Positions 15,103 through 23,606 of a DNA stretch of 64,000 nucleotides are shown here, in pieces. Every line of letters begins with the position of its first letter. The first letter of the stretch is position 1. The stretch comes from Streptomyces iconiensis (lineage in GTDB: Bacteria; Actinomycetota; Actinomycetes; Streptomycetales; Streptomycetaceae). The stretch covers positions 81,102 through 145,101 of the forward strand of contig NZ_JANCPR020000024.1 in the NCBI RefSeq assembly GCF_028657195.3, given 5' to 3'. The translations under genes and the position numbers were made by a program. The notes beneath the pieces are model-generated. The model did not search any database. It was not told the DNA's origin and was given only the letters and a program-made list of their open reading frames with translations.

Positions 15103-16083
15103 TCATCGCAGCGGGGTGAGACCGGCGGCGCGCAGCCGCTCGGCGACCTGCTCGACGGAGTCGTCGCTGAGCTGGACCTGCGGGAACGCGGTGTCGCGGC
15201 AGGCGATGACGCCGAGCAGCTGGAGGGCGGCCTTGAAGGCGCCGAGGGCCGAGGAGCTGCGGCCCATGTCGGGCTCGGGGCCGACGTCGACGAGGGAGAA
15301 GAGGGCGACGAGCCGCTCCTGTTCCTTCGCGGCGAGCGCCCACTCGCCGGCGCGTGCGGCGTCGTAGATGCGCACGTAGGCGGCGGGGTCGACGTTCCCG
15401 ATGCCGGGAACGACGCCGTCGGCTCCGGCCAACAGGGCCGCGTCGACGGTGAGTTCGGCGCCGGTGAGGATGCTGAAGCCCGGACTGCCCGCGGCTCCGG
15501 CCGCTTCACGCGCCGCGGTGCGCGCTGCGGCTCCGCCCAACTCGACGATGAGGCGGCGGAGTCCGCCCTCGTCGCCGCTGGAGTCCTTGAGCCCGGCGAG
15601 CGTGCCGTCCTCGGCGAGACCCCGTACGAGGGCGGCCGGCAGCTTGCTGTGCACGGAGACGGGGATGTCGTAGGCGAACAGCGGCAGATCGACCGCCGAG
15701 CGGATGCGCCGGAAGTGCCCGGCGATCTCGACGGGGTGGGTGCGGGTGTAGAAGGGGGCGGTGGCGACGAGGGCGTCGGCGCCGGATTCGGCCGCCGCGC
15801 GGGCGTGTTCGACGACGCGCGCCGTGGTGGTGTCGATGGCCCCGGCCAGAACGGGCACGCGGCCGGCGGCCACCCGGACGACCGTCTCCAGCGCGGTGCG
15901 GCGCTGTGCGTCGGTGAGATACGCGACCTCGCTGGTGGAGCCGAGCGCGAACAGGCCGTGCACGCCGCCGTCGACGAGGTGCTCGACGAGCCGGGTCAGG
16001 GAGGCGGTGTCGACGCTTCCGTCGCCGTCGAGCGGGGTGCAGACAGGCGGGACGACGCCGTGCAGCGGGGAGTTGAGTGCCAT
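15103..16083 (-). CDS. DapA/NanA-family aldolase, probable N-acetylneuraminate lyase
   Basis: 326 aa from ATG 16083 with AGGAG 8 bases upstream. A (beta/alpha)8 class I aldolase: VVPPVCTPLDGDGSVD at the start, GLFALGSTSEVAYLT (the GTxGE-type carboxylate loop with G-S-T-S-E), the catalytic Tyr in FAYDIPVSV and the Schiff-base Lys in LAGLKDSSGDEGG. The Lys neighbourhood reads like a general DHDPS-family member rather than the GxKFTS of bacterial NanA, so substrate specificity is uncertain. Its operon mate is a clear NanT and a FadR-type GntR regulator is divergent, so sialate cleavage to ManNAc and pyruvate is the best guess. No nanE/nanK in the window. Confidence 0.8.
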   Translation of the reverse strand: MALNSPLHGVVPPVCTPLDGDGSVDTASLTRLVEHLVDGGVHGLFALGSTSEVAYLTDAQRRTALETVVRVAAGRVPVLAGAIDTTTARVVEHARAAAESGADALVATAPFYTRTHPVEIAGHFRRIRSAVDLPLFAYDIPVSVHSKLPAALVRGLAEDGTLAGLKDSSGDEGGLRRLIVELGGAAARTAAREAAGAAGSPGFSILTGAELTVDAALLAGADGVVPGIGNVDPAAYVRIYDAARAGEWALAAKEQERLVALFSLVDVGPEPDMGRSSSALGAFKAALQLLGVIACRDTAFPQVQLSDDSVEQVAERLRAAGLTPLR

Positions 16084-16097
16084 GGGAGGGCTCCTGC

Positions 16098-16171
16098 GGT
16101 GGGGCGGTGGGGCGGTCGGGCAGTGGGGCAGTGGGGCAGTGGGGTGGTCTGGCGGTGGGGCAGTGGGGCGG
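16098..16171 (+). repeat. GGGG-run tandem repeat in the nan promoter region
   Basis: At least seven GGGG runs in variants of GTGGGGCA/GGTGGGGCG on the plus strand, immediately upstream of the aldolase start. Capable of forming a G-quadruplex on that strand (C-rich in the leftward mRNA leader). It extends the AGGAG of the aldolase on one side. Confidence 0.6.
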
Positions 16172-16210
16172 TGACGCACGGGGGACGTCCGGACCGCGGG
16201 ACGGTCCGGG

Positions 16211-16274
16211 CTACGGGGCCTCGGGACATGGGACTTCGGGGCTACGGGGCTACGGGGCTACGGGGCCTCGGGAC
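16211..16274 (+). repeat. CTACGGGG repeats, including a perfect 17-bp direct repeat
   Basis: CTACGGGGCCTCGGGAC occurs at 16211-16227 and 16258-16274, with further CTACGGGG copies at 16242 and 16250. Lies between the G-run repeat and the GntR operator in the same divergent gap (16084-16396, 313 bp, no gene). Confidence 0.6.
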
Positions 16275-16308
16275 GTCGGTACCGGCGGTCCCGTACGGCC
16301 CCCGACCT

Positions 16309-16329
16309 ATAGGATGTCTGATGTCCTAT
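16309..16329. promoter_or_regulatory. Operator for the divergent GntR (NanR-like) regulator
   Basis: 21-bp inverted repeat ATAGGA-N9-TCCTAT, an AT-rich palindrome in a GC-rich gap, 68 bp upstream of the gntR start and 226 bp upstream of the aldolase. Its size fits FadR-subfamily operators, and CCTATAGG-like sequence could overlap a -10 box. It probably controls both directions. Confidence 0.65.
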
Positions 16330-16396
16330 GTCGCGGTCACCATAGTCCGCGGCGACCGTCAGAGGTCAAGGGTTTGCGACGAGAAGGAGCGGATCG

Positions 16397-17134
16397 GTGC
16401 CGCGCAACACGATGTCCGAGGACGTTCAGGGCCAGATCAAGCAACTGATCCTGAACCGGAGGCTCGGCCCCGGCGATCCCCTGCCCACCGAGTCGGAGCT
16501 GATGGACCTGTTCGACGTCGGACGGGTCTCGGTCCGGGAGGGATTGAAGGCGCTCCAGGCCGTACGGATAGTGGAAACCCGGCGCGGACACGGCACGTTC
16601 GTGGGCTCGCTGTCCCTTACGCCGTTCGTCGACGGCCTCGCGTTCCGCGCCGCCGTACGGCACCAGCAGGGCGAGCCGAGTCTGTACGAGCTGATGAAGG
16701 TGCGTGAGGCGCTGGAGGCGGGAGTGATAGAGAGCGTCGCCGCCGATCTGCCGGACGAGGACCTTGAGATATTGCGCGGACTGGTCGGGACGATGGAGCA
16801 GGAGGCCGCGAAGGGAAAGGTCACGCGCGCGACGGACCGGGCCTTCCACCTCGCGCTCTACCGCTCGCTCGACAACCATCTGCTGAGCGAGGTACTTGAC
16901 GCCTTCTGGGCGGCGATGGACCGGGTGCGGGACGAGTTGGACGACCGCCATCAGGAACCGGTGCGGACATGCGCTGATCACCGGGAGATCGTCGAGGCCG
17001 TCGCCGCCGGTGACGGCGCACGCGCCGCGCGGGCCATGCACCGGCACTTCGACGGGATCAGGAGGCGGCTGGAGCCCACGGCCGCCCGGAGCAACCACGA
17101 GAAGCTGCTCCCGCCGGCAGAGGCCAAGGGCTGA
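16397..17134 (+). CDS. GntR family regulator, FadR subfamily (NanR-like)
   Basis: 245 aa from GTG 16397 (AAGGAG 7 bases upstream). Winged HTH in residues 8-75 (DVQGQIKQLILNRRLGPGDPLPTESELMDLFDVGRVSVREGLKALQAVRIVETRRGHGTFV layout, with the conserved R-x-x-V-R-E-x-L). The FadR/FCD helical effector domain spans about 95-225 and keeps the metal-binding Asp/His set (D-x3-H in ATDRAFHLAL, CADHREIVEAV and MHRHFDGI). Divergent from the nanT-aldolase pair with a palindromic operator between them, so it most likely represses those genes until the sugar acid is present. Not a DasR/HutC type. Confidence 0.85.
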   Translation: MPRNTMSEDVQGQIKQLILNRRLGPGDPLPTESELMDLFDVGRVSVREGLKALQAVRIVETRRGHGTFVGSLSLTPFVDGLAFRAAVRHQQGEPSLYELMKVREALEAGVIESVAADLPDEDLEILRGLVGTMEQEAAKGKVTRATDRAFHLALYRSLDNHLLSEVLDAFWAAMDRVRDELDDRHQEPVRTCADHREIVEAVAAGDGARAARAMHRHFDGIRRRLEPTAARSNHEKLLPPAEAKG

Positions 17135-17280
17135 CCCGTGGAGGGGGGCGGAACGCGGGAAGGTGGCTGTGGGCAGCGGGGGAGCGACCCGCGGCGGTTT
17201 CCGGACACGTGATCGGTTACGCTCGCTGGCGGCCAGCTGGGACGAGCCGGGCCCGTCAGCGGAAGTAAGGGGGCCCTGTT

Positions 17281-18000
17281 GTGGCCGAGTTGAGCGATGC
17301 GACCGAGCTGACCGAGCCGACCGGGGCGACCGGGGCGACGGCGGACAGCACGCCGGGTGTCGACGGGCAGTGGCAGTCCTCCCGGGCGAAGGGCCTCTGT
17401 TACCGCGGCCCGCGCGTGGTCACCGGCGCTGACATCGTCCGCATCTCGCGGACCCTCGCCCTGGAACCGTGGCACTTCACCCAGACAGCGCCGGCCGCCG
17501 CCAACGACCCGACCGGGGTCGTACTGGACAACGCGCGGCGCCGGGTGAACGTCAGGATCGCCAACGCCGCCCACGGCTGCGTCTTCCACATCCTCACCTC
17601 CGAGGGCACAGGACGCTGCGGGCTGGGTGAACTGGCGCCGCTGTCCTGCCGCATGTTCCCCACCGTCCCCGGCCGCGGTACCGGCCACGACGGTGCGCCG
17701 GGCCCGGAAGAGGACGGGGAAGGGAACGGGGAAGAGAACGGGGCAGGGGACGAGGCAGCGGGCGGGGACCACGGTGGGCCAGGGGCGCCTGGAAGGCCGC
17801 TCGACGCGGCGGGGCTGGCGTGGGCGGAACGGCGGTGGGCCGCCGACCGTGACCAGTGGTTCGAGACCGTCGCGCGCTGGAACGCGCTGGCTGAGGACGC
17901 CGATGAACCGCCCGGCGTCGAGGATTTCCAACGGTATCTGCTGGAGGCGCACGCGGCCCGGGAGGCCGGTGCGCCCTGGCCGGAGGAGGTGGTCGCATGA
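17281..18000 (+). CDS. YkgJ-like Cys-cluster protein, degenerate N-terminal cluster
   Basis: 239 aa from GTG 17281 (AAGGGGG 9 bases upstream). After a Thr/Ala-rich 35-residue head come KGLCYRGPRVVTGADIVRISRTL, HGCVFHI and GRCGLGELAPLSCRMFP. These align with the YkgJ/CxxCxxCC family (metal-binding Cys cluster, then C-x-F-L, C-x-x-Y and R-P-x-x-C-R-x-F-P), but the first cluster keeps one Cys instead of the usual C-x3-C-x2-CC. A Gly/Glu-rich linker (residues 140-170) follows. ATGA overlap with the next gene, which is a complete YkgJ protein. Metal (Zn or Fe-S) binding is the family suggestion; enzymatic role unknown. Confidence 0.7.
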   Translation: MAELSDATELTEPTGATGATADSTPGVDGQWQSSRAKGLCYRGPRVVTGADIVRISRTLALEPWHFTQTAPAAANDPTGVVLDNARRRVNVRIANAAHGCVFHILTSEGTGRCGLGELAPLSCRMFPTVPGRGTGHDGAPGPEEDGEGNGEENGAGDEAAGGDHGGPGAPGRPLDAAGLAWAERRWAADRDQWFETVARWNALAEDADEPPGVEDFQRYLLEAHAAREAGAPWPEEVVA

Positions 18001-18665
18001 GCGCCGAGGGAAGCGGTCTGGCCGGCTGCGCGTCCTGCAAGGGGCGCTGCTGCCGGGAGTACACCGTCAATGTGACCCTGGCCGACGTGCGCAGGCTGGC
18101 CACCGGGATGGCGCTGCACCCGCGGGAGTTCGTCACCCTCAAGGAGAAGGAGGACGGCGATTTCCGGTTCAGGCCCGGCGGCCCGCTGTACGACCTCCGC
18201 CTCCGCCACCGGCCGGTCACCGAGGGGTGCGTGTTCCTGATGGAGATCGCCCCCGGCCATGCGCGCTGCGGCGCGTACGCGCACCGCCCGGGGGTCTGCG
18301 CCAACTTCCCGGCGGCGCTGACGGGGAACACGATCTCCATCCGCGACAGCACCCTGTGCGGCGACTCCGACTCGTGGAACCTCACGGCGATGGACCTGCC
18401 CGCGCTGCGCGGGAGCATCCTGCGCAACCGGGCGGCCTGGCGCGAGCACCTGCGGATGGCGGAGCAGTGGAACGCCCGCGTCGACCGCGGGCACCGGACG
18501 CTGTCGGAGGACGCGTTCTACGCGTTCGTTCTGGCGCCTGAGCAGCCGGAGCCGACCGAGCAGCCGGAGCCGACCGAGCAGCCGGACGAGCCTGCGCAGC
18601 CTGATGTGTCTGAGCGATCTGACGTGCCTGAGCAGCCTGGCACGTCGGCGCGCGCTTCCGTCTGA
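17997..18665 (+). CDS. YkgJ family cysteine-cluster protein
   Basis: 222 aa, start ATG 17997 overlapping the upstream stop (ATGA). Full cluster: GCASCKGRCCREY (C-x2-C-x3-CC), then GCVFLMEIAPGHARCGAYAHRPGVCANFPAAL, with CxFL, C-x-x-Y and the R-P-x-x-C-x-x-F-P signature. The mid-protein TLADVRRLATGMALHPREFVTL resembles the same segment of the upstream paralogue. The last 50 residues are Glu/Pro/Gln repeats (EQPEPTEQPEPTEQPDEP), low complexity and possibly disordered. Likely a metal-cluster protein acting with its coupled partner; the substrate is unknown. Confidence 0.8.
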   Translation: MSAEGSGLAGCASCKGRCCREYTVNVTLADVRRLATGMALHPREFVTLKEKEDGDFRFRPGGPLYDLRLRHRPVTEGCVFLMEIAPGHARCGAYAHRPGVCANFPAALTGNTISIRDSTLCGDSDSWNLTAMDLPALRGSILRNRAAWREHLRMAEQWNARVDRGHRTLSEDAFYAFVLAPEQPEPTEQPEPTEQPDEPAQPDVSERSDVPEQPGTSARASV

Positions 18666-18683
18666 TCCGGCGCTGACCGGCTC

Positions 18684-18740
18684 CCGGTGCGGCATGTCGT
18701 CAAACGTGCCGCACCGGCCGTGCGACGGCATGCCGCACGG
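18684..18740. terminator. Twin hairpin terminator between convergent genes
   Basis: Stem 1: CCGGTGCGGCA (18684-18694) pairs perfectly with TGCCGCACCGG (18707-18717), 11 bp, loop 12. Stem 2: CCGTGCG (18718-18724) pairs with CGCACGG (18734-18740). They lie between the ykgJ stop (18665) and the 3' end of the opposing EccA-like gene (18759), an ideal place for a bidirectional terminator. Confidence 0.75.
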
Positions 18741-18758
18741 GCGGTGCGGGCGTACAGG

Positions 18759-21700
18759 TCAGCCGGCGGGCTGTGAGGAGAACGCCGGGAGGTCGTCGGG
18801 GAGCAGCAGGCGCAGGTCTTCCAGGCCGGGTGCGGTCATCGTGCCGATGCGCCGGGCCTGGTGGGTCATCATCGACTCCAGGAGCTGGCGCGCTGTGCGC
18901 GCGTTGCCGAAGGACCGGTCGCGCGGGATCAGCTCCACGTAGCCGCGCAGCGCCTCCAGGGTCTCCTCCGGGCAGTCGTAGCCGGAGTGGGAGGCGTACA
19001 TGTTCATGATGGTGACCAGCTCTTCGGCGGAGTAGTGCTCGAACTCCACGGTGCGGCTGAAGCGGGAAGCCAGGCCCGGGTTGGAGCCCAGGAAGCGCCG
19101 CATTTCGCTGGTGTAGCCCGCGGCGATGACGACCACGTCCTCGCGGTGGTCCTCCATCAGCTTCAGCAGCGTGTCCACGGCCTCCTGGCCGAAGTCGGAG
19201 CCCGAGCCCTCAGGGGTGAGGGTGTACGCCTCGTCGATGAACAGCACACCGCCGAAGGCGCGTTCGAAGACCTCCTTGGTGAGCTGCGCGGTGTGTCCCA
19301 CGTACCGGCCCACCAGGTCGGCGCGGGCCACCTCCACGAGCTGGCCCGTCTTCAGCACGCCCAGGGAGTGCAGCAGGTCGGCGTAGAGGCGGGCGATGGT
19401 GGTCTTACCTGTGCCTGGCGGGCCGGAGAAGACCAGATGGTGGCTGATCCGCGGGGTGGGCAGGCCGGCTGCCCGGCGCCGGCGGGCGGCGTCCAAAAGG
19501 TTCACCAGGTCCGTGACCTCGCTCTTGACGGCGGCGAGACCGACCATGGAGTCGAGTTCGGCCAGCAGGTCCTGGGAGCTGCGCGCCGTGTCGCCGCCGG
19601 CCGTCTCGTCGGCGACGTCGGCAGGCAGCAGCAGCGACAGGTCGGCCTCGGCCGGGTTGTCCATCGAGCCGAGCCGGAACGCCTGCCGGTCCACCATCTC
19701 CTCGAAGAGGCGGCGGGCCGCACGGCCGTTGCCGAACGTGGCGTCGCGCGGCATCTGTTCGTAGCGCCGGGCGAGGGCTTCGAGGGTGGCCGGGTCCAGC
19801 TCGTACCGGTGCGCGGCGCACAGGGACTGGGTGATGGTGACCAGCTCGTCCACCGCGTAGTTGGCGAACTCGATGGTGCGGGTGAAGCGCGAGGCCAGGC
19901 CGGGGTTGGAGCCGAGGAAGGTGGCTATCTGATCGGTGTAGCCGGCGGCGATGACGACCACGTCGTCGCGGTGGTCCTCCATCAGCTTCAGGAGGGTGTC
20001 GATGGCCTCCTGGCCGAAGTCGGAGCCCGAACCCTTGCTGTCCGACAGTAGGGTGTACGCCTCGTCGATGAACAGCACGCCGCCGAGTGCCTCGTTGAAC
20101 GCCTCGGTGGTCTTGACCGCCGTGCCACCGATGACCTGGGCGACCAGGTCGGCGCGGGAGACCTCGACCAGATGTCCTGAGCGCAGCACGCCGAGATCGG
20201 CGAGGATGCCGCCGAAGAGCCGCGCGACGGTGGTCTTGCCTGTGCCGGGCGGGCCCGAGAAGACCAGGTGACGGCTCATCGGCGGGGCCGGCATGCCGAG
20301 GCTGGCGCGGCGCTGGGCGAGCTGGTTGAGGTTGATCAGGGTGCGGACCTGGTGCTTGACGTCGGCCAGGCCGACCAGCGACTCCAGTTCCTCCAGCGGG
20401 CCGGTCGGCCCCTGGGCGCCGCCGGCGTGCCCTGACTCGGTGCCGCCGGCGCCGACGCCCTCGCCCCAGGCGTCGTCGAACGCGTTGCCGCTGCTGTCCA
20501 GCCCCTCCACGGTGAGGCGGTCACTGGCCCGTGACTGTTTGAGGCCCGCACCGCGGTTGTCGCGCACGGTGCACTGGTCGATCCCGACCGTCTCGGCGCT
20601 GTCCACCCGGATGCCGTCGCCCGTGCTGCCGGTGACCTGGCACGTCTCCAGGGTCGCCTTGGCGCCCTCGGCGATCAGGACGCCGTGCGCCCCGGCCTCG
20701 GACAGGTGGAGGCGGCGCGCGGTGATGTCGCCGCCGCTCTCCACATGGAGGCCGGCGGTCGCGCTGGAGTGGATCTCGCAGTCGACGAGGGTCCCGCGGC
20801 CGGCGGCGGCGACCGAGACACCGGCCTGGGCCGTCCTGCGCGTCGTGGTGTCGCGGACATCCGGGGCCCCGCCGTCGGTGATGCGGATACCGGCGCCCTC
20901 GGCGTCTTCGACCGTGCACCCCTCCAGCCGCCCGCGGCCGTCCTCGGCCACCTCTATGCCGTGGCCGCGTGCTCCGGCGATCCGTACCCGGCTCAGCAGC
21001 GGATTGGCGTTGGTGCGGACGGAGACGCCGACACCGGCGGCGTCGGACACCTCCAGCCGCTCGAACTCGGCCGAGGAGCCCTCGGCCAGCAGCACGGAGG
21101 CGGTCGTGTCGGCGCACTCGCGCACGGTGGTGCCGGTCAGCAGCGGCGCGCTGGAGCCGATCACGCGGATCGCGGGACCGGCCGCCGAGTCGAAGGCGCA
21201 GTCCTGGAAGGTGCCGCGGGACCGCTCGGTGACGGCGAGCCCGTTGCCCTTGGTGCGGGAGGTGACGCAGCGCAGCAACTCCGGGTCGGCACCGGCGGCG
21301 AGCACGATGCCGGGGCCCGATGTGTCGGTGACCGTGACCTCTTCGAGAGCGGGCCGGGAGCTGCTGGTGATGTACACACCGACGGAGGTGTCGTGCACCC
21401 GGGTCCGCAGCACCTGGGTCGAGCACTTGCCCTCCAGCGCGATGGCGGGCTTCTCGGTCGCGGTCACCTCGCAGTCCTCCACCCGGCCCTGCGCCTCGCC
21501 GTTGGCGAGGATGCCGTTGCCCTGGGCGTCGCGCACCCGGCAGCCGCGCACGGTGGTGCGGGCCTGCTCGCCGAGGACGATGGCCGAGGTGCCCAGATGC
21601 TCGAAGACGGAGTCGGCGACGACGCTCCCGGTGGGCGCGGTGTCCACCACACCCGCGCCCTCGGGGTTGGAGATCCGGCAGTCCCGGATGGCCACCGAGC

Positions 21701-22064
21701 CGTCCTCGCGCGCCAGGACCGCCGTCCAGCCGGAGCCCACGACCGTGCAGCCGTCCATGGCCACCTGGCCGCGGGGCGCGTCCACCACGGGGAGATCCTC
21801 GTTGCCGCTGCGCAGGGTCAGGTCGGTGAGCTTCACGGCGTCCGCGACGAGCACCACGGCCGTGCCGCGGGGCGGGCAGATCTCGACGCTGCCGCGCTCA
21901 CCGTCACCGGCGATGGTGATACGGGTGCGGACCGTGAGGCTCTCGCGGTAGCGGCCGGGCCTGACGCGTATCACCGCTCCCGCGCGAGCCTTCTCAAGGG
22001 CCTCACCGATCGTCCGGAAGCCCTCCGGCTGGTCCGGACCGACCGTGAGCAACTGCCGTGACAC
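18759..22064 (-). CDS. T7SS-associated ATPase: parallel beta-helix plus two CbxX/CfxQ AAA+ domains (EccA-like)
   Basis: 1101 aa from GTG 22064 (AAGGAGG 7 bases upstream). Residues 1-490 are a right-handed parallel beta-helix with about 20 rungs of the type (V)-x-D-C-x-V-x-x-S-x-x-x-G-I-x-V, as in pectate-lyase-like folds. Residues 530-770 and 800-1090 are two AAA+ domains of the CbxX/CfxQ (SpoVK, EccA) type, with Walker A GPPGTGKTTVARL (Lys 610) and GPPGTGKTTIARL (Lys 887), Walker B GGVLFIDEAYTL in both, and the sensor/Arg segments LASRFTRTIEF and LASRFSRTVEF. The two domains are clear duplicates. EccA-type ATPases act on ESX substrates in the cytosol; the beta-helix may be a substrate or scaffold platform. 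The gene points away from mycP and is convergent with ykgJ. Confidence 0.9.
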   Translation of the reverse strand: MSRQLLTVGPDQPEGFRTIGEALEKARAGAVIRVRPGRYRESLTVRTRITIAGDGERGSVEICPPRGTAVVLVADAVKLTDLTLRSGNEDLPVVDAPRGQVAMDGCTVVGSGWTAVLAREDGSVAIRDCRISNPEGAGVVDTAPTGSVVADSVFEHLGTSAIVLGEQARTTVRGCRVRDAQGNGILANGEAQGRVEDCEVTATEKPAIALEGKCSTQVLRTRVHDTSVGVYITSSSRPALEEVTVTDTSGPGIVLAAGADPELLRCVTSRTKGNGLAVTERSRGTFQDCAFDSAAGPAIRVIGSSAPLLTGTTVRECADTTASVLLAEGSSAEFERLEVSDAAGVGVSVRTNANPLLSRVRIAGARGHGIEVAEDGRGRLEGCTVEDAEGAGIRITDGGAPDVRDTTTRRTAQAGVSVAAAGRGTLVDCEIHSSATAGLHVESGGDITARRLHLSEAGAHGVLIAEGAKATLETCQVTGSTGDGIRVDSAETVGIDQCTVRDNRGAGLKQSRASDRLTVEGLDSSGNAFDDAWGEGVGAGGTESGHAGGAQGPTGPLEELESLVGLADVKHQVRTLINLNQLAQRRASLGMPAPPMSRHLVFSGPPGTGKTTVARLFGGILADLGVLRSGHLVEVSRADLVAQVIGGTAVKTTEAFNEALGGVLFIDEAYTLLSDSKGSGSDFGQEAIDTLLKLMEDHRDDVVVIAAGYTDQIATFLGSNPGLASRFTRTIEFANYAVDELVTITQSLCAAHRYELDPATLEALARRYEQMPRDATFGNGRAARRLFEEMVDRQAFRLGSMDNPAEADLSLLLPADVADETAGGDTARSSQDLLAELDSMVGLAAVKSEVTDLVNLLDAARRRRAAGLPTPRISHHLVFSGPPGTGKTTIARLYADLLHSLGVLKTGQLVEVARADLVGRYVGHTAQLTKEVFERAFGGVLFIDEAYTLTPEGSGSDFGQEAVDTLLKLMEDHREDVVVIAAGYTSEMRRFLGSNPGLASRFSRTVEFEHYSAEELVTIMNMYASHSGYDCPEETLEALRGYVELIPRDRSFGNARTARQLLESMMTHQARRIGTMTAPGLEDLRLLLPDDLPAFSSQPAG

Positions 22065-22342
22065 GCTGGGACCTCCTTGTTGTGATGCCGCTGTCGCCCT
22101 CTCGCAGCGCCCGGATCCGGGCTGCTGGGAGGCCGGGGGGAGTGGTGCGGACACGCGAAGGCTACGGGACCCGTGGCACCGGCATCCAGGTGCCTCCAAC
22201 ACCGGTGGCGGTGACCGGCGGTGGCCCCATGGCCGTGGGCGAGCGGCCCACGTCCATGGCGGAGCACGGGAGTTCGTCCCGCCCGTTGGCCGCGGGGGGC
22301 ACGTCGACGTGCGGCGATGGCCTGGGCGTATCGTTGCGCGCC

Positions 22343-23557
22343 ATGCGACGTGCTCGTTCCCCTCGCCGTACGGTGCGGAGCGCGGTGGCCGCCGCTCTGC
22401 TGACCGCGGCGCCGCTGGCCGCCCACACACCACCCGCCGCGGCCGACTCCGTCCAACTGCCGGCCCTGCCCACCGTCCTGGAGCCCGGCAAGCCGTGTAC
22501 GGGCGCTTCGGGTGAGACGGCACGCCAGGAACCGTGGACCCGGCAGGCCCTGGGGCTCAAACGTTCCTGGACACTGGCGGACGGCGGCGGCGTGACCGTC
22601 GGCGTGGTGGACACCGGGGTCGGTACGGACATCCCCGCGCTGAAGGGCCGGGTCACGGCGGCCGGCGGGGCGGGCACCGACTGTGTGGGGCACGGCAGTT
22701 TCGCCGCCGGGCTGATCGCCGCAGCGCCCCGGAAGGGTGTGGGCGTGACCGGCGCCGCGCCCGCCGCGCGCATCCTGGCGGTGTCCGGCACCGACCGGCG
22801 CGGCAACCCGACGGCGGATCAGCTCGCCGAGGGCATCAGGGCCGCGGTCGACGGCGGAGCGAAGGTCGTCTACGTGGCGCGCGCCGTGCCCACGGGCAGG
22901 AAGCAGCTGACCGCCGCCGTGCGGTACGCCACGCGGCAGGACGCCCTGGTCGTGGCCCCGTTCGCCCCGGACGCGCTGCCGCAGGACCGCGGTACGGGCA
23001 AGACGGCCGAACCGGCGCCGTGGTACTGGCCGGCGGCGGCGCCCGGGGTGCTGTCTGTCATGGACTACGGCCCGGACGGCACCCGGCCGAAGAACGCCCC
23101 GCAGGTGGCGGGGGCCGATCTGGCGGCGCCCGGGGACGCGGTGGTCAGCGTCGGGCCGAGCGGATCGGGGCACTACATCGGCTCCGGTTCCTCGCTCGCG
23201 GCGGCGAATGTGGCCGGGGCCGCTGCGCTGGTGCGTTCGCGCAACCCGCGGATGACGGCTGCCGAGGTGTCCCGTCAGCTCGTCTCGGCGGCGTACCCGG
23301 CGGTTCCGCCACGGGTGGACCCGTACGGAGCGCTGACCGCCGTCCTCACCGACAAGCCGGGCGGCGTGGCCTCCCCGCCGCCCGCGAAGATACCGCCGCA
23401 GGCGTCACCCCAGCCGCTGAACCGCGCCCTGCTGATCGCGGGCGCAGGCGGCATGCTGGTGCTGCTGGTGGCGGGCGCCGCGGTGGTGATCCCACGCGGC
23501 CGGGCCCGGGGCTGGCGCCCCGGAGGCCAGCCGGAGGAGCCCGGCACTGCCGCGTGA
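22343..23557 (+). CDS. mycP: Type VII secretion mycosin (subtilisin-like serine protease)
   Basis: 404 aa from ATG 22343. An Arg-rich signal peptide (MRRARSPRRTVRS then a hydrophobic core, cleavage near AAA|DSV) precedes a subtilase domain with Asp90 (VGVVDTGVG), His117 (DCVGHGSFAAGLIAA) and Ser284 (GSGSSLAAANVAGAAAL), and a C-terminal TM helix (NRALLIAGAGGMLVLLVAGAAVVI) with an Arg-rich cytosolic end: the mycosin membrane-anchored layout. The oxyanion-hole region reads ALVVAPFAPDAL where active subtilases have A-A-G-N, so the oxyanion Asn is missing. Mycosins are required for ESX complex stability even when inactive. Divergent from the EccA-like gene across 278 bp. Confidence 0.88.
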   Translation: MRRARSPRRTVRSAVAAALLTAAPLAAHTPPAAADSVQLPALPTVLEPGKPCTGASGETARQEPWTRQALGLKRSWTLADGGGVTVGVVDTGVGTDIPALKGRVTAAGGAGTDCVGHGSFAAGLIAAAPRKGVGVTGAAPAARILAVSGTDRRGNPTADQLAEGIRAAVDGGAKVVYVARAVPTGRKQLTAAVRYATRQDALVVAPFAPDALPQDRGTGKTAEPAPWYWPAAAPGVLSVMDYGPDGTRPKNAPQVAGADLAAPGDAVVSVGPSGSGHYIGSGSSLAAANVAGAAALVRSRNPRMTAAEVSRQLVSAAYPAVPPRVDPYGALTAVLTDKPGGVASPPPAKIPPQASPQPLNRALLIAGAGGMLVLLVAGAAVVIPRGRARGWRPGGQPEEPGTAA

Positions 23558-23606
23558 CCCCCCTGGGGAGGCGACGGAGGCGAACCGCGTCCGGGAAGCC
23601 GTGCGT

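Noticed and set aside
15103..16083. Firm assignment as housekeeping dihydrodipicolinate synthase
   Set aside because: The operon with NanT and divergent FadR-type regulator argues against lysine biosynthesis, although the active-site Lys motif is DHDPS-like.
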